Source of the DNA: Pirellulaceae bacterium
Lineage (GTDB): Bacteria; Planctomycetota; Planctomycetia; Pirellulales; Pirellulaceae
Direction: 5' to 3'
Assembly (NCBI GenBank): GCA_026004775.1
Contig: BPJU01000006.1
Location: 186,001-250,000 of the forward strand
DNA length: 64,000 nt
The translations under genes were made by a program, and so were the position numbers. Shown here piece after piece: positions 19,240 to 27,959 of the stretch. Each line of letters begins with the position of its first letter. Positions within the stretch are counted from its first letter, which is position 1. Under the pieces are notes generated by a model that saw nothing but the letters and a program-made list of their open reading frames with translations, made no database searches and was not told the origin of the DNA.

Positions 19240-19267
19240 ATTATAGGCGGTGGCCTGCCTGTTGCAA
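19240..19267 (-). promoter_or_regulatory. Promoter for tRNA-Gly (and possibly tig-clpP-clpP)
   Basis: Minus-strand TTGCAA (19262-19267), 16-base spacer and perfect TATAAT (19240-19245), about 50 bases upstream of the tRNA 5' end. Confidence 0.65.
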
Positions 19268-19479
19268 GGGCAGTTGGTCGGCGCTTGCCGGCCCGCCGGC
19301 CACCCCACCCCTCTACATCCAATGTAGCGATCCCGGCTTCGGCGGCAAGATGCTCGGCCGGCTGATGGGTTAAAGCCGTTTCGGGTGATTATCCCCATAG
19401 AGGCGGCCCGGCCAGGGTCGCCGGCCGCTGCCAGTGGCCTGCCAGAGGCATAGCTTGTGGAACGAAGGAGACCGAAACG

Positions 19480-20226
19480 ATGTCCAGTCCGATGTCAACC
19501 GTCATGATAGCCAAGCAGGCTCGCACCATCCGCTTGTTGGCCTGCCTTCAAAGCGGAACCGCCTTCAACGCCAAAGAGCTCTCCCAGCGGTTCAACGTCA
19601 GCCGCCGGACAATTTATCGGGATCTGCGATTGATCCGGCGCGCCGGCGTTCCGATAGCATTCGACAGCAGCCATTGTGGCTACCGCATCGACGGAGGGCA
19701 GGACTACGTGCCGGCTGCCCTGGGACTGACCGACGAAGATCTTGCCAAGCTCGCCTTGACCTCCCACCTTTCGATCCTTTGTGCCATGCCCCAATTCCGC
19801 ATCTCGGTCCGCGAATCGCTGGCCCGACTGATGTTGAATTTTCCTCGCAGGGTTCGGGAGACGGTCGCAACCCTGATCAACTGCTGCGAAGTTGACTCGC
19901 TGGTGCCCCAATACCCGCCGTCGGTACTGGACCGGGTCGAGCAACTTTTGGAAGCGATGGTCCGCCGCCACTTGGTGCGGCTTGACATGAGTTGGAAGGT
20001 CGCCCCTCCGTCGCATCCACGCAGAATCCAGATTGCCGCTTATCGACTGATCGCCGACCGGCGGGATTGGTGGTTACTGGGCCGTTCCTGGCAGCATGAA
20101 CGGCTGGTCCGCCTGAAAGTTTCCGATGTCGAATCGGTCACGCTGCTTAGCCAGACCTATAGAATGCCATCTAATCTGCGGTCGCGGAGTTTTCACGATG
20201 ATCCGCGCATTTTGGATCTTGCATGA
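19480..20226 (+). CDS. HTH transcriptional regulator with WYL domain
   Basis: A 248-residue regulator. The N-terminal helix-turn-helix shows FNAKELSQRFNVSRRTIYRDL (shortened: AKELSQRFNVSRRTIYRDL), typical of DeoR/HTH_11-type WYL regulators, followed by RAGVPIAFDSSHCGYRI. The C-terminal half has a segment with DWWLLGRSWQH and RLVRLKVSDVESV that fits a WYL ligand-sensing domain. Start ATG is preceded by GAAGGAGACC. Another ATG four codons later is possible. WYL proteins bind small ligands or nucleic acid and control nearby or distant genes; no target can be read from context, since the next gene is convergent. Confidence 0.9.
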   Translation: MSSPMSTVMIAKQARTIRLLACLQSGTAFNAKELSQRFNVSRRTIYRDLRLIRRAGVPIAFDSSHCGYRIDGGQDYVPAALGLTDEDLAKLALTSHLSILCAMPQFRISVRESLARLMLNFPRRVRETVATLINCCEVDSLVPQYPPSVLDRVEQLLEAMVRRHLVRLDMSWKVAPPSHPRRIQIAAYRLIADRRDWWLLGRSWQHERLVRLKVSDVESVTLLSQTYRMPSNLRSRSFHDDPRILDLA

Positions 20227-20296
20227 GCAATGTTCGAAGTCGCGCAAGCCCGCCACGGTCACCGCCGTAGGACCTGCGCGATCGAGTCGGGTCGGG

Positions 20297-21796
20297 CTAT
20301 CGCGGGAGGGGCTGCGGTGCTTTTTCGGCCGACACCGGCTCGCCAGGCACCGAAGCCTGCGGCCCGCCGTCCCCCGAGTGGCCATCCGAACCAGCGGCGG
20401 CCGGCGTTGCGGTAGCCGGCTCGCCGTCCCCAAATGCAAACGTTTCCACGATTACGCGATCCGACTCGCCAAACGCCTCCAACTTGTCGCTCTCGACCGT
20501 AAAGACCAAACTGGCTCGATGGCCCTCGTCGTCCGACAAGTGATAAAAGTACCATTGCATCGAACGCTCGCCGACCAGCCCGACGGCCGAGGCACGCAGC
20601 ACGCGCACCTGGTTGCGATTGACTCCCTCGGTCGTCTCGAGAATTTGGCCCGAATAGGGTCGCAGGGCCGACAGGATCTCCTGCTGGAAGGCCGTCGGCG
20701 AAAGCTGTTTGTCTTTAGGGGAGTCGGGCAGGGAAGTGGCGATCAGTTGTGCCACCAACTGGCTGCTTTCGAATCGCCGCAGGATAGTAAGATCGTAGCG
20801 TTCGACCACCACGCGCCACGCTGGGTCGTGCAACAGCGACCAGCGGCCTCGGGGATTATCCGTGCGTACCAGCAACACCGCCTGCTCAGGCAGCGGTTCG
20901 GGGAGAGTCGCGGCGACTTCTTCGGGCTCCTGACCGGCAGCAGGCGGCTGGGCCACGATCCGCACGCGTGCCGTGATCTCCAGTCCGGGCTGAACTTCGC
21001 CAATATCCCGCTTTTCGACTATCGATACGGCCAGCCACCTAAGTACCTTGTCATCCAGCCCGACGTTGCCCCGGGCCTGGATTTGAATCCGGCTGGCTGC
21101 CCCTTCGGCTCGCCCCGCCACCGTGCCATTCCACTCAACCAGCGCCAACCCGTTTTCGCTGCGAACCCACTTTCCTTGCACGTCCGTCGACGTAACCTCG
21201 TCCATCGGCAGGCACTGCACCAAGGCGGCAGAAGGCACATCCCAGCTTTCCCCGATGCGAACCACCCCGGCTGGAAACAGGGCGTCCAATGCGAATGTCG
21301 GGAAGGGAAGATCCAGCAGGTCCAGCTCTTCCCGCGGAAGTGGCTCCCAGGGCGAATATGCGCGGAGACGCCCCCCGATCCGATCCAATATCACCAACCG
21401 CCGCTCTTGAGCCAGTTGCGCCGAACGCTCCTTACCGGCCAGTCGGTACCTGGCCGAGGCCTGCTCATACCATCGTGCAGCATGCAGCAGCGGAGCGGCG
21501 TCCGTTTCCGGCTGTTTTTCCAGCCCGGTTTCGACCAGCCGATCGACGCGTTCTCGGTAGAGCTGGTCACTGTACACCTCGACCGGTGTCGTACCCTGCC
21601 CGTCGGCCGTCTTCCAAAGGAGCTTGCCGGAAAGCTCAAACACAACGCGGTACTCGAGCCATCTGTCTTCAAGTTGCGGGCTAAGCTGCGTCGGTTGGTT
21701 GCCTGTCGCATCGTCACCTGCCAAGTTTGCCGCCCGAGACAAGACAGCAACACCGATCAGTATCGTCCACCCGACATTTCGAGCCGCCGCAAACAT
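20297..21796 (-). CDS. Exported protein of unknown function
   Basis: A 499-residue protein read from the ATG at 21796, which gives a clean signal peptide (MFAAARNVGWTILIGVAVLS); a frame open to 21877 would add 27 residues ahead of it. After the signal come charged, mixed helix/strand regions and a Pro/Ala/Gly-rich low-complexity tail (about 35 residues). I do not recognise a domain. The composition (many Arg/Glu, few Lys) matches other exported planctomycete proteins here. It is convergent with the WYL regulator, 70 bases apart. No strong ribosome site supports either start, so the N-terminus is uncertain. Confidence 0.75.
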   Translation of the reverse strand: MFAAARNVGWTILIGVAVLSRAANLAGDDATGNQPTQLSPQLEDRWLEYRVVFELSGKLLWKTADGQGTTPVEVYSDQLYRERVDRLVETGLEKQPETDAAPLLHAARWYEQASARYRLAGKERSAQLAQERRLVILDRIGGRLRAYSPWEPLPREELDLLDLPFPTFALDALFPAGVVRIGESWDVPSAALVQCLPMDEVTSTDVQGKWVRSENGLALVEWNGTVAGRAEGAASRIQIQARGNVGLDDKVLRWLAVSIVEKRDIGEVQPGLEITARVRIVAQPPAAGQEPEEVAATLPEPLPEQAVLLVRTDNPRGRWSLLHDPAWRVVVERYDLTILRRFESSQLVAQLIATSLPDSPKDKQLSPTAFQQEILSALRPYSGQILETTEGVNRNQVRVLRASAVGLVGERSMQWYFYHLSDDEGHRASLVFTVESDKLEAFGESDRVIVETFAFGDGEPATATPAAAGSDGHSGDGGPQASVPGEPVSAEKAPQPLPR

Positions 21797-21877
21797 GGAA
21801 TAGCGATCCGACTGCCAATATTTTCCGGGCAAGGCGGAATACCTCCATGAGAAACCCAATACCCGGGTCGGTTCCAT

Positions 21878-22519
21878 GGCGTGCCGCGCTGGATCGCCGC
21901 TTTGACCGACCGAACCCGCTCTAGGGCGGGACCCTGGCTTTATGTGTCGTCCGCCTCCGATTGCTAAATTGACTGAAAGCGATCAATGCGTCACAACCTG
22001 CGGGTCAGTTTGGGGTTACATAATTCAGGGGAAGCTCATGGCATTCATAAGTAGCGTAAGCAGGCGGTTAACCGCAGCCACATTCGGACAGGGGTTGACG
22101 GGAAGTTGACCTCTTTGTGCGCCCTAATGGGGCAAGTGCCTTGATTTAGGACAGGTTACACGGCGGGCAAGGAAGATCGCTGGATATCCAGTGCTGAAAT
22201 TTTGTAGACTATGTAAGTCGAAATGTGTGCTGATTCGTCGTAAATATAGGGAGCCCACAAATCCAAAGCGGTATTAACACAACACCTTAGGGCCTTTAGG
22301 CGTAGGGCGAACCGGGCGGCAAGTCAAGCCGTATAAATGTTTAGGTTGTGGCATGGCGGATTGTCGCACGGAGGAAACGGCACGCAATTTGCTCAAAATG
22401 TTTCGTTGCCACACGTGGGGAACAGAGAAAGCAGGCAAAGCTCGATGGGACGTTTTGGCGGGGCTTGGGGCTGGAGGCTCCGGCTGAGACGTTTCTCGGG
22501 CGGGGTGTGAGGCAGAGCG
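21878..22519. other. Long non-coding leader region ahead of the sigma factor gene
   Basis: About 640 bases without a credible gene. It is more AT-rich than its surroundings in part and holds two perfect 12-base palindromes, GCGGTTAACCGC at 22064-22075 and CTGGATATCCAG at 22180-22191. I saw no known riboswitch or tRNA. It may contain the promoter and operators of the downstream sigma factor. Confidence 0.45.
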
Positions 22520-24184
22520 ATGAACACGGCTTACCGAACGACGATTCTGAAGCAATTCCGGGACCAGCAGGTGCGTTTTGCGCCGCGCGAGAAGAAGCTT
22601 GCGCAGGCCGACCGCGCCGAGCGGCTGATCTACGAGCTGGACCCTCAGCAGCAATATACGTACGGGTATATTTGCCAGCGGTTGACTGATTTTTCGCCGC
22701 AGTTGGGGGCGGACGTGGTGATCAGCGGCCAGGATGCGCTGCACGACCTGCGGTTACTGGTCGAGGACTTGACGGATGCGGCCGATTTGCGGGTGGAAGA
22801 GTTGGCCGAACCGGTGGTGACGCTCGAAGAATTGGCTCGGCAGTACAACGTTTCCACCAAGACGATTGCTCGCTGGCGGGCTGCCGGTCTGGTCAGTCGG
22901 CGGGTGGTGATGGAGGGTCGCAAGCGGGTCGGTTTTCTGCACAGCAGTGTGCAGCAGTTTGTCAATCGGAATCCGGATCGGGTACGGCGTGGCGAGCGTT
23001 TCAGCCAGCTTACCGACGAGGAGCGTGCGGAGATCATCGAGCGGGCACGGCAGTTGGCTCAGACCGGTGCCCTGCCGACCGAGATTACGCGCCGGTTGGC
23101 CAGCCAGATGGGGCGGAGCGTGGAGACGATCCGCTATACGCTCAAGCAGTTCGATGAGGCTCATCCGGAGGCGCGCGTTTTCGAAGTCGGAACCGGGCCG
23201 TTGGGCGAGGAGACCAAGCGCCGCATCTACGAGCAGTATCTGCGAGGGACCTCGGTGCAGGCGCTGGCGGCTCGCTACCATCGGACACCGTCGTCGATTT
23301 TCCGCATCGTCAACGAGATGCGTGCGCGCCGCATCATGGAGCTGCCGTTGGAGTACATATACAACGAGCAGTTTGACCGGCCGGATGCCGACGAACTGAT
23401 CTTGACGCCGATGCCGGGAGGCGAGGTCGCTCAGCGGCGCGTGCGCGTTCCGCCAGGGCTGCCGCCGTACCTGGCTGCTTTGTATGAACATCCGCTGTTG
23501 ACGCGCGAGCAGGAGTACCACCTGTTCCGCAAGTACAACTACCTGAAGTACAAGGCGGCCAAGCTCCGCGAACGGCTCGATCCGCAGCGGCCACAGGTGC
23601 GGCTGATGGACAAGATCGAGGAGTTGTACGAAGAGGCGGTGCGGGTGAAGAACCAGATCGTGCAGGCCAACTTGCGGCTGGTCGTCTCGATTGCCAAGCG
23701 CCATGTGACGCCTACCGATGATTTCTTCAGCCTGGTAAGCGACGGCAATATGTCGCTGATTCGGGCCGTCGAGAAGTTTGATTTTTCCCGCGGTAACAAG
23801 TTCAGCACATATGCCAGCTGGGCCATTATGAAGAACTATGCCCGCACGATACCCGAAGAGTTCCGCTATCGAGACCGTTTCCGCAGCGGGCAGGACGAGT
23901 TCTTCCTGGGCCAGAAGGACGAACGCACCGACCAGTACGAGCAGGAAGCCGAGCAGCGGTTGCGCGAACAGCAAATCCGCCGCATTCTGTCCTGCCTGGA
24001 CGAACGCGAACAGAAGATCATCGTAAGCCGCTTCGGGTTGGATCACTCGCAGCAGCCGCTGACGCTCAAGCAAGTCGGCGAAGAGATGGGAGTGACCAAG
24101 GAGCGGGTGCGGCAGATCGAAGCGCGCGCTCTGCGCAAGCTCCGTGAAGCGGCCGCGGCGGCCCACATCGAACCGATTGACTAA
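22520..24184 (+). CDS. Sigma-70 family RNA polymerase sigma factor with HTH-rich N-terminus
   Basis: A 554-residue protein. The C-terminal half is a sigma factor: region 1.2-like at ~317-345 (LTREQEYHLFRKYN), region 2 at ~376-440 (NLRLVVSIAKRHV, then SDGNMSLIRAVEKFDFSRG and FSTYASWAIMKNYAR) and region 4 at ~487-545 (LTLKQVGEEMGVTKERVRQ). Region 3 is very short. The usual WIRQAI of region 2.4 is replaced by WAIMKN, so promoter preference may be altered. The N-terminal ~310 residues are not standard: three helix-turn-helix-like units at ~101-128 (MerR/excisionase-like), ~184-210 and ~243-268. Similar long sigma factors occur in planctomycetes, but their role is not known. It is monocistronic, behind a long leader. 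Confidence 0.92.
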   Translation: MNTAYRTTILKQFRDQQVRFAPREKKLAQADRAERLIYELDPQQQYTYGYICQRLTDFSPQLGADVVISGQDALHDLRLLVEDLTDAADLRVEELAEPVVTLEELARQYNVSTKTIARWRAAGLVSRRVVMEGRKRVGFLHSSVQQFVNRNPDRVRRGERFSQLTDEERAEIIERARQLAQTGALPTEITRRLASQMGRSVETIRYTLKQFDEAHPEARVFEVGTGPLGEETKRRIYEQYLRGTSVQALAARYHRTPSSIFRIVNEMRARRIMELPLEYIYNEQFDRPDADELILTPMPGGEVAQRRVRVPPGLPPYLAALYEHPLLTREQEYHLFRKYNYLKYKAAKLRERLDPQRPQVRLMDKIEELYEEAVRVKNQIVQANLRLVVSIAKRHVTPTDDFFSLVSDGNMSLIRAVEKFDFSRGNKFSTYASWAIMKNYARTIPEEFRYRDRFRSGQDEFFLGQKDERTDQYEQEAEQRLREQQIRRILSCLDEREQKIIVSRFGLDHSQQPLTLKQVGEEMGVTKERVRQIEARALRKLREAAAAAHIEPID

Positions 24185-24249
24185 TCGGCTGATGGGCGAT
24201 AGCTCTTGCCCTCCCCGAGGCGCTTGCGGTTCCGTGCCGTCGGCTTGCG

Positions 24250-24279
24250 TTGACCACCGGTCGGCGGTTGCTCTACAAT
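24250..24279 (+). promoter_or_regulatory. Promoter for the DsbD-like gene
   Basis: TTGACC (24250-24255), 18-base spacer, TACAAT (24274-24279); each box has five of six consensus bases. The ATG of the gene follows about 77 bases downstream. Confidence 0.72.
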
Positions 24280-24355
24280 CAGCCGCGCCGCTGCATGGCG
24301 TCTGCCGTCAATCCTTTGCGGCGGGTCGGAAGCTCGCAAACAGGGTGGAATCGAC

Positions 24356-26368
24356 ATGTGGTATCGCGCACAATGCGTTTGGCTGTGGCTGATATGCGTA
24401 TGGCCGGCACTGGTATTGGCTTTACAGGGACCGCCCCAGGACGCTGCGGATCCAGCCGGCCAAGCCGGGCAACCGTCACTGGAGCTGCCAGGCAACTTGA
24501 CCGACTTGCTGCCGCCGGCCGATCAGGAATCGGATCAGCCCGTGCGATTTCAGGCCCGCTACTGGCTCCAGACGGGCAAACGCACCGGGGTGGTGGAACT
24601 GCAGGCCACCATCGCCCCCGGCTGGCACCTTTATTCGGTTACGCAGCCGGACGGAGGTCCCAGCCGCTCGGAAATACGCGTGCTTTCTGAGCACGCGAAA
24701 CTCCTTGGGCCGTTTCGCCCGGACCACCCGCCGGAAGTGCGCTTCGACGATGTTTTTCAGATGGAAGTCGAAGAGCACAGCGACCAGGTGACCTGGTCGG
24801 CTCCGATCGAGTTGGCTGAGGGGCACGATCCGGAAAAGACCACAATCGAGTTGCGCTTTGACGGCCAGGTCTGCCAGGTTGCGTGCATCCCGCTTCGCAA
24901 CGTGCGTGTTCAAGCCCAGTTCGCCGGTTATCAGGATGAATTGCCCCAGTTGCTGGCCCCGAAACCGTCGTTGTCCGGGACTGTTCCGGGAGCCCGGATG
25001 GGGCCCGGTGCGCCGGGCTCGCAAGCACTACCACCGACCGACTCTTCGGTGGCGGGCTGGTCCGTGTCGGCGGTGCTCGTCTATTTGGGATTTGGGTTGC
25101 TGGGCGGATTCTTGTTGAACTTCATGCCCTGTGTGCTCCCGGTGGTGGGTCTGAAAATCCTGGCATTCGCCCAGCAGGCTCATGAAGATCGCCGCCGCGT
25201 GTTCCTTCTGAACGTCTGGTTTTCCCTGGGCATCATGGCGGTGTTCCTGCTGCTGGCGACTCTAGCTGCTGTTTTCAACATGAGCTGGGGCCAGCAGTTC
25301 ACGCACACCTGGTTCAAAGTGGCGATGATCGTATTGGTCTTCGCGATGGCCCTGAGTTTTCTTGGGGTTTGGGAGTTGGCCGTTCCGAGTTTTCTGGGGC
25401 GAGGCAGGGCGAACGAGTTGCAGGAAAAAGAAGGTTTCCTCGGTGCTTTTTTCAAAGGCGTTTTCACCACCTTGTTGTCCACTCCCTGTAGCGGTCCGGC
25501 CTTGGGGGCCGTCTTTGCCTTTGTTCTGGGCAAACCGGCCCTGCTTACGTACCTCTTGTTCGGCAGTATCGGTTTGGGAATGGCCCTGCCGTATTTGGTA
25601 ATCGGTGCCAATCCGTCGTGGCTGCGGATCCTCCCGAAACCGGGAATGTGGATGGAAACTTTCAAGCAACTGATGGGCTTCGTGCTGTTGGGTACGGTCG
25701 TCTTTCTGTTCACGACGATCAACAGTGCTTATTTTATTGCGACCTTTACTTTGTTGGTGGGTGTGTGGTTCGGATGCTGGTGGATCGGACGCATACCGTT
25801 GACAGCATCGGCGATGGTTTACCTGCGGGGTTGGCTCTTTGCGTTGGCGGCCAGCGGGGCGGTAGGGCTATTCGCATTCTCTTGGCTCGTTCCGGCCGAG
25901 GCGGGAGATCCGCAGCCAGCGGCCCATTCCCGTTCGGCGCACAGTCTTCCCTGGAAGCCCTTCAGCCGGCAAGCCCTGCGGGAAGCGATCGACTCGGGGA
26001 AAACCGTGTTGGTCGATTTTACAGCCCAATGGTGTCTTACGTGTAAATACAACCTGCTGACTGCCATCAACACCGCGGAAGTCAAGGCGCTTGTGGAGCG
26101 AAACGGTGTGGTGCCTCTGTTGGCGGATTGGACCGATGCCAATGAGGAAATCGAAGAGTCGTTGCGGGAATTGAATTCCAATTCGATTCCTCTGCTGGCG
26201 ATTTACCCGGCGGGCAAGCCGGAGCAAGTGATCGTGTTGCGTGACGTAATTACCAAACGCCAGTTACTGGAGGCTTTGGAGCGCGCCGGCCCGTCGCTGT
26301 CAGTACCGCCTCGGCGCGACACGTCGCCGGCGCTGACGTCGACCCAGCGTCAACAACCCGGCAAATAG
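24356..26368 (+). CDS. DsbD-like thiol:disulfide interchange protein
   Basis: A 670-residue membrane protein with the three-part layout of DsbD. After a signal peptide, an N-terminal periplasmic domain (to about residue 220) has a Cys pair in DGQVCQVACIPL. The central eight-helix membrane domain has the conserved MPCVLPVVGLK and STPCSGPALG cysteines. The C-terminal thioredoxin-like domain (from about 540) has the active site WCLTC. The protein moves electrons from cytoplasmic thioredoxin to the outside to reduce exported proteins, including apocytochromes, which fits the many CXXCH proteins encoded nearby. The Pro/Gln-rich tail is poorly conserved. It has its own promoter and is convergent with purM. 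Confidence 0.92.
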   Translation: MWYRAQCVWLWLICVWPALVLALQGPPQDAADPAGQAGQPSLELPGNLTDLLPPADQESDQPVRFQARYWLQTGKRTGVVELQATIAPGWHLYSVTQPDGGPSRSEIRVLSEHAKLLGPFRPDHPPEVRFDDVFQMEVEEHSDQVTWSAPIELAEGHDPEKTTIELRFDGQVCQVACIPLRNVRVQAQFAGYQDELPQLLAPKPSLSGTVPGARMGPGAPGSQALPPTDSSVAGWSVSAVLVYLGFGLLGGFLLNFMPCVLPVVGLKILAFAQQAHEDRRRVFLLNVWFSLGIMAVFLLLATLAAVFNMSWGQQFTHTWFKVAMIVLVFAMALSFLGVWELAVPSFLGRGRANELQEKEGFLGAFFKGVFTTLLSTPCSGPALGAVFAFVLGKPALLTYLLFGSIGLGMALPYLVIGANPSWLRILPKPGMWMETFKQLMGFVLLGTVVFLFTTINSAYFIATFTLLVGVWFGCWWIGRIPLTASAMVYLRGWLFALAASGAVGLFAFSWLVPAEAGDPQPAAHSRSAHSLPWKPFSRQALREAIDSGKTVLVDFTAQWCLTCKYNLLTAINTAEVKALVERNGVVPLLADWTDANEEIEESLRELNSNSIPLLAIYPAGKPEQVIVLRDVITKRQLLEALERAGPSLSVPPRRDTSPALTSTQRQQPGK

Positions 26369-26514
26369 ACGTCGGGCCCTCATACGCGCCTCTCGTAGAG
26401 CGCCGCACTGGGCCATCCGGAATGGAGCACTTCACCTGATCGAGCCCCGGTGGCCGTCATGTGCCCGACATGTTGCTGGGAGAAGGGGCGAACGCAACCG
26501 GCGGGTACGGGGTG

Positions 26515-27579
26515 TTACTGCCAGAGGACGTTGCCGTTTCCCGGCACGGCGCGGCCGATCCGATAGACTCGTTCCCCCGCCTCGGTCAGCATCCGGTCGA
26601 TGTTGTCGGCATAATGCGGGCTGACCACCAACACGAAACCGATTCCCATGTTGAAAACGCGCTCCATTTCGGCGTCATCCAGTTCGCCGAGCTTCTGGAG
26701 CCAGGAGAATACGGGCGGCACCGGCCAGGAGTCGGGATCAAGCACGACATCACACGTTTTGGGCACCACCCGTGCCAGGTTTTCACGCAGGCCGCCGCCG
26801 GTGATATGGGCCATCCCGTGCACGACATTCTTGACCCGGTAGTAGCGCAGCACCCGACGCACCGCCGGAACGTAAATGCGCGTCGGTTCCAGGAGTACCT
26901 CGACCAGGGGCCGTCCCTGAAGTTCCTCGATCGACTGTTCCAACGAAAGCCGGGCTACCTGAAAGACCAGTTTGCGCACCAGGCTAAAGCCGTTCGAATG
27001 CAGGCCGCTGGAGGCCAATCCCAGCACCACGTCGTTCGGGCTGATGGTCGCTCCGGTAATCATGCGACGCTGTTCGACCACTCCCACACAAAAACCGGCC
27101 AGATCATATACTCCCGGTGCATAAAGATCCGGCATAATCGCGGTCTCGCCGCCCAGCAGAGCACAGTCGGCCTGGATGCAGCCTTCGCTGATCCCTTGAA
27201 TGATCTTTTCCAGCAAGGGCGGGTTATCTTCGGCCATCGCCACATAGTCCAGAAAAAAAAGCGGTTCGGCACCGGCGCACAGCGCGTCGTTGACGCACAT
27301 GGCCACCAGATCGATCCCGATCGTCTCGTGCCGCTGAGCCATCTGGGCAATCTTGATCTTGGTACCGACCCCGTCGGTACAGGCCACCAGAACCGGTTCT
27401 TCGTAGCGCCGGGCGAACAGATTGTTCCGGAAGTCCAAGCGGAACAACCCTGCAAAACCGCCGTCCAGCGGAATCACGCGAGGCGAATAGGTGCGGTGCA
27501 TCCAGCGCGGTAGCCGAGCCATGGCATCGGCGTACCGATCCAGGTCCACTCCCGCGTCCTTGTAGGTGATTTTGGCCAT
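26515..27579 (-). CDS. purM: Phosphoribosylformylglycinamidine cyclo-ligase (AIR synthetase)
   Basis: A 354-residue enzyme of de novo purine synthesis that converts FGAM and ATP to AIR. Family motifs are ITYKDAGVDLD at the N-terminus, CTDGVGTKIKIA, GIDLVAMCVNDALCAGAEP, LLGGETAIMPDLY and the C-terminal HITGGGLRENLARV. Length is close to the usual ~345 residues. It is cytoplasmic and stands alone, not in a pur operon, as is common in planctomycetes. The N-terminus MAKITYKDAG fits the family start. Confidence 0.96.
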   Translation of the reverse strand: MAKITYKDAGVDLDRYADAMARLPRWMHRTYSPRVIPLDGGFAGLFRLDFRNNLFARRYEEPVLVACTDGVGTKIKIAQMAQRHETIGIDLVAMCVNDALCAGAEPLFFLDYVAMAEDNPPLLEKIIQGISEGCIQADCALLGGETAIMPDLYAPGVYDLAGFCVGVVEQRRMITGATISPNDVVLGLASSGLHSNGFSLVRKLVFQVARLSLEQSIEELQGRPLVEVLLEPTRIYVPAVRRVLRYYRVKNVVHGMAHITGGGLRENLARVVPKTCDVVLDPDSWPVPPVFSWLQKLGELDDAEMERVFNMGIGFVLVVSPHYADNIDRMLTEAGERVYRIGRAVPGNGNVLWQ

Positions 27580-27632
27580 CAGCCAGCTCGATCAATGGCC
27601 GCCCGACTTTCGCAACTCACGCCGCTGGACCA

Positions 27633-27661
27633 ATTGTGGGCAAACCTTATCGAAGCGACAA
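27633..27661 (-). promoter_or_regulatory. Possible promoter for purM
   Basis: Minus-strand TTGTCG (27656-27661), 17-base spacer and CACAAT (27633-27638), four of six consensus bases in each, 54 bases before the purM ATG. Confidence 0.42.
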
Positions 27662-27890
27662 GAACCCGATCACCGGTCGACGTGGCCGGACGTAGCGGGA
27701 ATATGGATAATAGCGGCCTGATCCTGTTTTCTGCCGGCCGGTGGCTCGGTTTCGTTTATGTATAGCGTACATTTTCACCGGAAGGACAAGGTTTTTTCTA
27801 CAATAGAGCTTGGCCAACCGATGTCCTGGACAGGACTTTAGGGATTTCTGGCTCGACAGGAGATGAAGGACGCCTCAGGTGGCTTCCTCA

Positions 27891-27942
27891 GGTGGTATGT
27901 TACCGCGCTCGGGAGCACGGTAACGTTTCACCACCAGGAGGT
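27891..27942 (+). promoter_or_regulatory. Two-part hairpin next to a Shine-Dalgarno-like site in the glgX leader
   Basis: GGTGG (27891-27895) can pair with CCACC (27931-27935), and inside it GTTACCG (27899-27905) pairs with CGGTAAC (27918-27924) around a 12-base loop. Immediately after the stem comes AGGAGGT (27936-27942), about 17 bases before the ATG. CCTCAGGTGG occurs twice just upstream (27873 and 27886), so the outer strand has an alternative pairing partner. This could be a translational control element or a chance structure. Confidence 0.4.
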
Positions 27943-27959
27943 ACTTACGAGGCGACACC

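Noticed and set aside
20126-21850. 574-codon open frame on the plus strand opposite the exported protein gene
   Set aside because: Arg/His-rich, no motif, no ribosome site. The minus-strand frame has a clean signal peptide and is the real gene.
22050-22075. Stretch resembling part of 16S rRNA (GCGTAAGCAGGCGGTT)
   Set aside because: Only a short similarity; flanking bases do not continue as rRNA.
22754-24166. 470-codon minus-strand frame opposite the sigma factor
   Set aside because: Antisense shadow caused by codon bias; the plus-strand sigma motifs are unambiguous.
27772-27805. TACAAT box with TTTCAC upstream of glgX
   Set aside because: The spacing of about 21 bases is too long for a sigma-70 promoter.
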